Assembly (NCBI GenBank): GCA_002286715.1
Contig: NSJX01000105.1
Span: 17,005-30,948, forward strand
Direction of reading: 5' to 3'
DNA length: 13,944 nucleotides
Origin: Dentipellis sp. KUC8613
Taxonomy: Eukaryota > Basidiomycota > Agaricomycetes > Russulales > Hericiaceae
Both the position numbers and the translations under genes were made by a program. Below are positions 9,168-13,944 of this stretch, one piece after another. The notes under the pieces are model-generated. The model saw nothing but the letters and a program-made list of their open reading frames with translations, did no database searches and was not told the DNA's origin. Every line of letters begins with the position of its first letter. Within the stretch, counting starts at the first letter, position 1.

Positions 9168-12100
9168 TTAAGACGGGATAAGTAAGCGACCATCTACGTA
9201 TACCAGAGGTAGGCGCATATATGTAGATGCATCTGCAGCATCTTTATCTAGGATGATTTTATCTGTTAGATTGTTCTGCTCGTACACGGAGCCGCTAATG
9301 TAATCGTCCAATTTATTTTCTTTCCCCAATAGTATTATTCCTCTTGCGAAGTCGTCTTCAACGTGACGACCGAAGTCGCGGCCTTCATGATATCGATGAA
9401 CATCATGTTCGCGCATTGCGCGCAGGGCCGCAAGGAATTCGTTATCCAGGTGCGGTGATGTATGTGACTTGCTCCTTGCTGCAACCTGCACAACTGCGGC
9501 AAGCTCTTCCTTCAGACGCAGGAAATGGTAGACATGCATTGAAAGTACGTCACGATACCACGGATCGTCAAATTCTTTGCCTTTGTGCTGAGCCATTTCC
9601 TCCAGCCAGAAGTTGAAGTGCTCCTGCATTAGATCCTGCGGCAAAAAGTGACCTGGTTTCCCGGTGAGATTGACGAGCCAGTTACTGAAGAGTGCATGAC
9701 GTGTGGCTGGCGGATACTCATGCTCGATCTTGCAGTACATCTCCGTCAGATATGCTGTGTAATTGGAGTTGCCAGCTCCGGCAAATGTAAATATGAAGAT
9801 CTTCGCATAACCGTGAGTGACATGACATCTAACGTTTCCACGCGTGCAAAGGCTAACCTTTAAGATCTCCCAGACACAGCCGGTGTCTCCAACTGCAATT
9901 GCACGACACAGCTCCTTGTACCAAATACCATCTCGCATCAGCAAGCATGTATTTGCGAGAACCCAGTCGCCACGGTTACAGTCAGTGTCCCGACCTTGCG
10001 ATACGTCGTCGTTTCCATTCGCATCTGTAGATTTTGATGTGCTAGCTTGCGCAGCACCATTTTCATCTGAGGTGGCCATAGCATCGTTGTGAGTGTTCGT
10101 GCTGCTTCCCTTCCCTTGTGCAACTGGAAATGTGTTTGGTAGTCTCGTGACGTGGTCTAGAGGCGCAAGAGCACGCAGATATGCCTCGCTCGTTGAGTAT
10201 CTCTCATGAAGTACTTTTGCAATCTCAAGGAGTGCTGCGAGTGATGGTAACTCATTGTTCTTTTCCAGACAGTCGAACATTTTCGGGAGGTTGTCGGTGT
10301 TGTAATGGAGTCTGATTTTGAGGAGGTAAGTTGTCTGCTCGATCACAGGATCCTGAAATACTCACTCCCAACCTCGGACCATGTGAACGTCTGTGCCCAA
10401 GCTCAATAGGCAGGTGTTCGGGTAGAAATCCACCTTCTTCAAATTTGGAGGTATGGGGCTATTGATCAGATGAGCCAGGAAGCCGAGCGACGAGGGGTCT
10501 ATACTTTCAAAGCCACGCCCCCAATGGGATCGACACACACGACTCAACTCAGTCCACTTTGTATGCCAAAGCTCGAGAATGGGCTCTAGGAACCGTAATG
10601 CCTTGAAGTCATCTGACTGAGTGATAAGGTACTTCTTTATCTTGTTGAGGCCTTCAAAAGATTTGCCGTCACCAGAGAAAAACCTAATCCGTTTTTTGAA
10701 TGTATCTTCAGTGATGCCACGCTGCGCCGCAAAGTCCAGTACCGCGTCTTTCATGCCCTGCGTAGTGCACTCATTTGCACCATTTGTACCCAGAGGATGA
10801 ATTTTCGAGAGACGGTGAGGGTTGATTTGATGTATCTGAGCTTCGGTGCTGAAAAGTTCCCTCACCTGAGGGCGATATACCCCCAAAGCAGGTACGAAGG
10901 TGACGAGTGCATCCAACCAATGAAACGTAGCGATCTTTGTCAGATGCGGCACGTTCATATTTTTCAGAATGCTCTTGACGGTGACTCGTTTGCGAGCACC
11001 GCTCGCATACGAGTCTAGTAACGGCTGAAGATCGAATGCACCTGGAAGACAGTCCTCCATCACCACTGCCGTTGCGCCCGTTCCAATAATCATCTTGTTC
11101 TCCAACCCGATGCGCTGCTCCCGCCGTATCGCGTGGGCTTGAAGATTGTCCAGAACGGTGTTTGCGTCATCTTCTTCGCCGTTTCTGATCGCCTCTTCCC
11201 ATGCCTGTCGCTGACCCTCTGCCATCAAGATAAGGGCTTGCCGAACTGTTGAGTAAGCGACACTCTGCGCCAGGCAGCTGTCAACGCGATAAACTGTTTG
11301 GTGAGCTTTCATGGCAAAGAGAGATATGCCGCGGCACATTGCAAGTAAGTTTGTGCGTTGATTCCGTGCAAATGCCATCTCGCTGATGATACTTGTGCAG
11401 ACCTAATGCGACTGGATTAGTATGTTTGTGTTTTGAAAGATCAAACATGGACTCACAATATTTCTAGGACGGTATCTTCGTACAACGTCTCCGGCTGACG
11501 AACCGGGTCGGTTTGGTTGCATGAATCGCCAGAGAACATGCCAGGTCACCGGTGCGAAGGTCTTGTACTTGGACTCCAGCTTCTCTAACGAAAATTCTCT
11601 GATGATATTCCATGAAACCACGGGATCGGCGTCAGCATGGGAGCCATCGTTGCTGCGCGTGCCTTCGCAGCCTTGATCGTCCTCCGTTTCGTCATCACTC
11701 GTGTCGTTTCCGACCTCCAGATTGGTATATTCTTGTTCGGGATTAGCAAGAATATGGGTATTGGTCGAGGCTTGCCGGGTATGTTGATCGGATATCCCTG
11801 GTTCGTGTGCGTTGTCAACTGACCAGCTGTCTGCTAATGCAGTAAGCCGATCCAAGTCGGGTCTCCAAGCCGAGGCTATGTCTCCCATCTCCACATCTTC
11901 GTTGTGCATTTCTGATCCCATGTGCCCCATTTCGTGGCCAGCACCTGCGTCTACAGGCCCCTTACTTGCGGTTCCATCATTGTTTTGATTTGGTATGCTT
12001 TCATGCCCCGCTGGCGCCCCTTCATGGCCTATGGTTATATCTCCGAACTGCATCTTCGGTTTCTTGATATGGCTTCCGCAGACTCGAAGGCCAGAAGCCC

Positions 12101-12617
12101 TTGAAACAAGGTAGTCGGATTCCTTGTGCATCTTGTCCACAACAAGCTCTAATGCCCATGTCGACAGAGCCGGCCGTGCAAAGAATATCGAGTCGGATGG
12201 ACGACTAACAGAAAAATTATGGTTTCGATCTTCGTATTGAGTGTGGTGCCGTGATGATGGGTGCGTATACATCAGCTTGACTACATCAATTGGTTTGTAG
12301 TCCTCTGACATGCCCGACAGGAAATGCGACACATAAGACTGTCGCCGAGAATCCCGAGTTCTTTGTGCCTTCAATTTTGTTTTGGTAGGAGGTTTATTAC
12401 TGGTCGGATTCTCCTTGATAGGAGTAAAGAGAAGTACAAGGAATTTGCCCAATGTGAAATCGGCATCTCCAATGGCCCGCAAAATTTCATCTAGCTTCTC
12501 GTCATTGCTTTTAGGTGGCCTTTGGGGGATTGTAGAGGGGCCATTAGATATATGCTCATATGAAGGTGTGGGGGTTGAGTTTGGGGGTTGGGGAGCCACG
12601 CGAAATTGTGAAAGCAT
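9168..12617 (-). CDS. DUF6589-type protein, four exons, about 1,094 residues
   Basis: The exons, in transcript order, are 12617-11457, 11402-10366, 10311-9858 and 9800-9168, together 1,095 codons in one frame. The N-terminal part contains KLDEILRAIGDADFTLGKFL, which I recognise from large basidiomycete proteins of this type. A long acidic, low-complexity segment lies at about residues 215-330. The stretch RYRPRNIVCTSIISEMAFAR spans exon 1/2 (about 381-400), and SGDGKSFEGLNKIKKYL follows near 615. The C-terminal part shows FIFTFAGAGNSNY (about 886-898), NWLVNLTGKPG (924-934), QEHFNFW (943-949) and SHTSPHLDNEF. These are, to my knowledge, hallmarks of DUF6589, a fungal domain of unknown function. 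There is no signal peptide or membrane segment, so it is probably intracellular. The ATG at 12617 is the first in frame after an upstream stop. No breaks remain once the introns are removed, so it looks intact, unlike its helicase neighbour. Confidence 0.78.
9801..9857 (-). other. DUF6589 gene intron 3 (57 nt, phase 0)
   Basis: On the minus strand the donor is GTTAGC and the acceptor is GCGAAG. The 57 nt are open and a multiple of three, so retention would add 19 residues without a frame change. Removal joins WEILK directly to IFIFTFAGAGNSNY, which is the continuous arrangement I expect in the family. Confidence 0.65.
10312..10365 (-). other. DUF6589 gene intron 2 (54 nt, phase 2)
   Basis: On the minus strand the donor is the consensus GTGAGT and the acceptor is AAATCAG. 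The donor creates the apparent TGA at 10364-10362. Splicing gives VRGWE joined to LHYNTDNLPKMF, which has the spacing (Trp, then Asn-Thr-Asp-Asn, then LPSL) that I expect from relatives. The intron sequence is itself open after the TGA, so a nonsense codon is the alternative, but I consider it less likely. Confidence 0.7.
11403..11456 (-). other. DUF6589 gene intron 1 (54 nt, phase 0)
   Basis: On the minus strand the donor is GTGAGT, a branch-like ACTAATCC lies near the 3' end, and the acceptor is GCATTAG. Splicing joins RYRPRNI to VCTSIISEMAFARNQ, a continuous conserved stretch. Confidence 0.85.
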
Positions 12618-12728
12618 TGAAGGTGATGTGGAAGCGAGTGAACTCAGGTACTCGCTTGTTCGAAACGAAGGTCATGCTAGAAGTCATTCAATGTAGATCA
12701 TGTATCATTATTGACGTATGCTGTTATT
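12618..12728. promoter_or_regulatory. Presumed promoter/5' region of the DUF6589 gene
   Basis: This lies immediately upstream of the minus-strand start codon. An in-frame stop lies just upstream of the ATG, so the coding region does not obviously extend into it. No TATA box or other defined element is convincing. Confidence 0.25.
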
Positions 12729-12818
12729 GTGCACATGGATTAGTGGCATGTCACCGCATACTGTGGCTCTAACGCATTTTATCGAGGGGTTGTGTTCAAG
12801 TCCCCCTGTTCTCCTTTT
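12729..12818 (+). ncRNA. tRNA-like Pol III unit 1
   Basis: The A-box-like TGGATTAGTGG at 12736-12746 has one mismatch to TRGCNNAGYGG. The B-box-like TGTTCAAGTCC at 12793-12803 has two mismatches. A TTTT run at 12815-12818 would end Pol III transcription. The presumed acceptor halves (12729-12735 and 12807-12813) pair at five of seven positions. The D, anticodon and T arms do not fold well, so this is a degenerate tRNA-like sequence and not a tRNA gene. Confidence 0.35.
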
Positions 12819-12875
12819 ATTGACTCAATCTTGATTATCCTCCACATGTATTGATTTATCTTTCTTTCGGATGTC

Positions 12876-12949
12876 TGATGGATGGCCAAGTGGCTGTTAC
12901 TGCCACGCAAAGTGGCTGGAGGTTGGTTCGACTTCGCGGTGTAGCTTTT
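12876..12949 (+). ncRNA. tRNA-like Pol III unit 2
   Basis: The A box TGGCCAAGTGG (12883-12893) fits the consensus fully. The B-box-like GGTTCGACTTC (12925-12935) has one mismatch. TTTT follows at 12946-12949, inside the loop of an 8-bp perfect hairpin. The A-box context resembles class II (Ser/Leu) tRNAs, but the acceptor and T stems do not pair, so it is not a functional tRNA. Confidence 0.35.
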
Positions 12950-12957
12950 GCTACACC
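12938..12957. repeat. 8-bp perfect hairpin with TTTT loop
   Basis: GGTGTAGC at 12938-12945 pairs exactly with GCTACACC at 12950-12957 around a TTTT loop. It overlaps the 3' end of tRNA-like unit 2. It could shape or end a Pol III transcript, but its role is not known. Confidence 0.75.
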
Positions 12958-13007
12958 TTTGCATCCACACGACCCTTCACGTACGGCTATTGACCCTTAC
13001 TATCGTA

Positions 13008-13074
13008 GGCCCGCTGGCTTAGTGGTATTCGCTTCGGTGTCTGTGTCGTGTTCGATTCCTCGTGCAGGCTTTTT
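13008..13074 (+). ncRNA. tRNA-like Pol III unit 3
   Basis: The A box TGGCTTAGTGG (13015-13025) fits the consensus fully. The B box TGTTCGATTCC (13049-13059) has one mismatch. TTTTT follows at 13070-13074. The ends GCCCGC (13009-13014) and GCAGGC (13064-13069) pair at five of six positions, like an acceptor stem. The body is only about 61 nt, too short for a complete tRNA because the anticodon/variable region is reduced. It is the best of the three tRNA-like units, and a truncated tRNA pseudogene or SINE head fits. Confidence 0.4.
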
Positions 13075-13359
13075 ACATCCATTCACCGACTAGATTTAGC
13101 TTGAGATTATTATCTGCTGCCACAGAAAGAAAATAAGAAAAAAAAGACAAAAGAAACTCCAGAATTTATAAAACGGCAGCTAACGGCAACTCGGCACGCG
13201 ACGGCATCGACATTCAGCAACGCATTTAGCTCCGGCAATGCCCGAATCCGGATCCCCTGCCAGCCTCTGCAAAGTGGTGGCAGACCTCTTATAAGGAACG
13301 ACTTATCTTCCTTATCGAGGTCAGCTACGGAGACTAAGTTGTTGTTGCCTTGGGCGCCA
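13075..13359. other. Intergenic DNA with a two-part hairpin
   Basis: An A-rich stretch lies at about 13125-13155. GACCTC at 13283-13288 pairs with GAGGTC at 13317-13322, and just inside it ATAAGG (13291-13296) pairs with CCTTAT (13310-13315), giving an interrupted 12-bp stem with a 13-nt loop. A 98-codon minus-strand frame crosses the region, but it has no start-context, domain or splice support. Confidence 0.4.
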
Positions 13360-13393
13360 ATCAAAACCTCCTGCGATCGCAGGAGGTTTTGAT
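13360..13393. repeat. 34-bp perfect palindrome
   Basis: The sequence is exactly self-complementary from 13360 to 13393, centred on GCGATCGC with arms containing AAAACCTCCTGC and its complement. It could extrude as a cruciform or form a long hairpin in RNA. It opens a cluster of inverted repeats that continues to 13644. Confidence 0.9.
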
Positions 13394-13398
13394 GGTTC

Positions 13399-13427
13399 CT
13401 GATCACGTGACAATGTCACATGATCAG
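13399..13427. repeat. 13-bp inverted repeat with one mismatch
   Basis: The arm CTGATCACGTGAC (13399-13411) pairs with GTCACATGATCAG (13415-13427) apart from one position, with the 3-nt loop AAT. It contains the E-box-like CACGTG word. It is a diverged version of the hairpin at 13518-13544. Confidence 0.8.
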
Positions 13428-13517
13428 TCTCCATCAGTGCAACCTTTGTTGAAGCATAGATTGTTGAAAGATTGACCACTATTACAATGTTCTGTGATGG
13501 CAGGAGTTTCCAATAGC

Positions 13518-13544
13518 TGATCATGTGATCAGGTCACATGATCA
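13518..13544. repeat. 11-bp perfect inverted repeat
   Basis: TGATCATGTGA (13518-13528) pairs exactly with TCACATGATCA (13534-13544) around TCAGG. Together with neighbouring bases it is a diverged copy of the segment about 118 bp upstream. Confidence 0.85.
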
Positions 13545-13614
13545 ATTCTCTACAGTAGTGCTATTGTGAAGTGCTCTTGTACTGAAAAGCTTAAGGGCTT
13601 AGATGACAATGTTG

Positions 13615-13644
13615 AAAAGTCGAAATCCATGGATTTCGACTTTT
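13615..13644. repeat. 30-bp perfect palindrome
   Basis: Self-complementary from 13615 to 13644, centred on ATCCATGGAT with outer arms AAAAGTCGAA and TTCGACTTTT. The next outward pair is mismatched. No gene lies nearby for which it would be a terminator. Confidence 0.9.
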
Positions 13645-13666
13645 TGAGTTCTTGTGTATGTTCAGC

Positions 13667-13797
13667 CACAGAGAGTTGTTGATGCGGATTTCGGGCCGCT
13701 ACTAGCCGTCACCAAAAATCATGATTGTGGGAACTAGCTTCCGGAAGCAGCGAAAAAGTCCTTGACACAGAGGATGTTGATGCAGATTCCGGGCCGC
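13667..13797. repeat. Diverged direct repeat pair, about 98 bp apart
   Basis: The segments 13667-13699 and 13766-13797 share CACAGAG, TGTTGATGC, GATT and CGGGCCGC in order with a few substitutions and a one-base length difference. They look like old copies of one repeat unit. The rest of the window to 13944 shows no gene. The word AGGCATTCA occurs twice, near 13848 and 13881. Confidence 0.6.
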
Positions 13798-13944
13798 CAG
13801 CACCCGCCTGCCACGAGCACGGCGTGACTTTGCATTTCTGAGCGATCCAGGCATTCAAAAATTGTGTTAATTTTTTGCTAGGCATTCACATTGTATATCT
13901 ATATGTGCCCCAAATTTTGTGTGAATTGAACAAGATTTGAGCTG

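Larger units (their letters stand above)
13371..13572. repeat. Diverged tandem duplication of a hairpin-bearing segment, period about 120 bp
   Basis: Copy 1 (about 13371-13455) and copy 2 (about 13492-13572) share, in the same order, GAT(C/G)GCAGGAG, the TGATCA(C/T)GTGA hairpin, a CAGTxGTGC-like word and TTGTxGAAG. Distances between matching landmarks are 117 to 121 bp. The 34-bp palindrome is perfect only in copy 1. Confidence 0.6.

Noticed and set aside
10312..10364. In-frame TGA in the DUF6589 gene as a nonsense mutation
   Set aside because: The TGA is produced by a consensus GTGAGT splice donor, and a 54-nt phase-consistent intron, the same length as two others here, removes it and gives the expected spacing of conserved residues.
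6450..12720. Terminal inverted repeats bounding the helicase/DUF6589 pair
   Set aside because: I compared the sequence just outside both start codons by eye and found no convincing inverted or direct repeat. Element ends, if any, lie elsewhere.
12729..13074. Calling the three A/B-box units true tRNA genes with an anticodon
   Set aside because: None shows paired D, anticodon and T arms together. A GTG triplet in unit 1 could mimic a His anticodon, but its stem does not pair.
13110..13406. 98-codon minus-strand frame with a fairly varied translation (for example SVADLDKEDKSFLIRGLPPL)
   Set aside because: It runs through the 34-bp palindrome, has no recognised domain, splice context or promoter, and this length can occur by chance. 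A homology search would be needed to revive it.

Overview
The window looks like nuclear DNA of a mushroom-forming basidiomycete (Agaricomycetes). Its two recognisable genes belong to families I know from these fungi. They are split by very short introns (45 to 57 nt), most with GTGAGY donors and YAG acceptors, and they sit between large blocks of low-complexity and repeat-derived DNA. There is no bacterial-style operon, ribosomal RNA or CRISPR array. I have no database result behind the taxonomic call.

Layout. (1) Bases 1-940 are GC-rich and G-biased on the + strand, with a 26-bp perfect palindrome at 688-713. (2) Bases 941-4395 are an extremely C-rich, strand-asymmetric minisatellite-like block built of CGCCCTC and CGCCGCCTTCGTTCG-type words. 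Long reading frames occur in several frames here and are artefacts. A protein-like island at 1903-2208 interrupts the block and appears to be the broken 3' end of a gene. (3) At about 4396 the composition switches abruptly to AT-rich DNA, which holds a possible small inverted-repeat element (5083-5246). (4) Bases 5390-6070 are a decaying 10-bp tandem array (ATTTGATCTG and ATTTTATTCG words). (5) Bases 6183-6450 look like a tRNA-derived SINE with good A and B boxes. (6) A RecQ-like DEAH helicase gene of four exons lies at 6524-9102 (+) and carries one in-frame TGA. (7) A four-exon gene for a DUF6589-type protein of about 1,094 residues lies at 12617-9168 (-). (8) Bases 12618-13944 are a non-coding mosaic. 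It holds three successive tRNA-like Pol III cassettes, a hairpin, 34-bp and 30-bp palindromes, a duplicated hairpin segment and diverged direct repeats.

How the parts may relate. The helicase and the DUF6589 gene face each other tail to tail with only 65 bp between their stop codons, and repeats enclose the pair. I infer that they could form a cassette, either a mobile element or a repeat-associated (possibly subtelomeric) helicase locus. The sequence shows no clear terminal repeats or target duplications for the whole pair and no telomeric array, so this remains a hypothesis. The exon-intron structures were worked out by hand from reading-frame continuity and splice sites. Every splice is phase-consistent, which is the main support for them.
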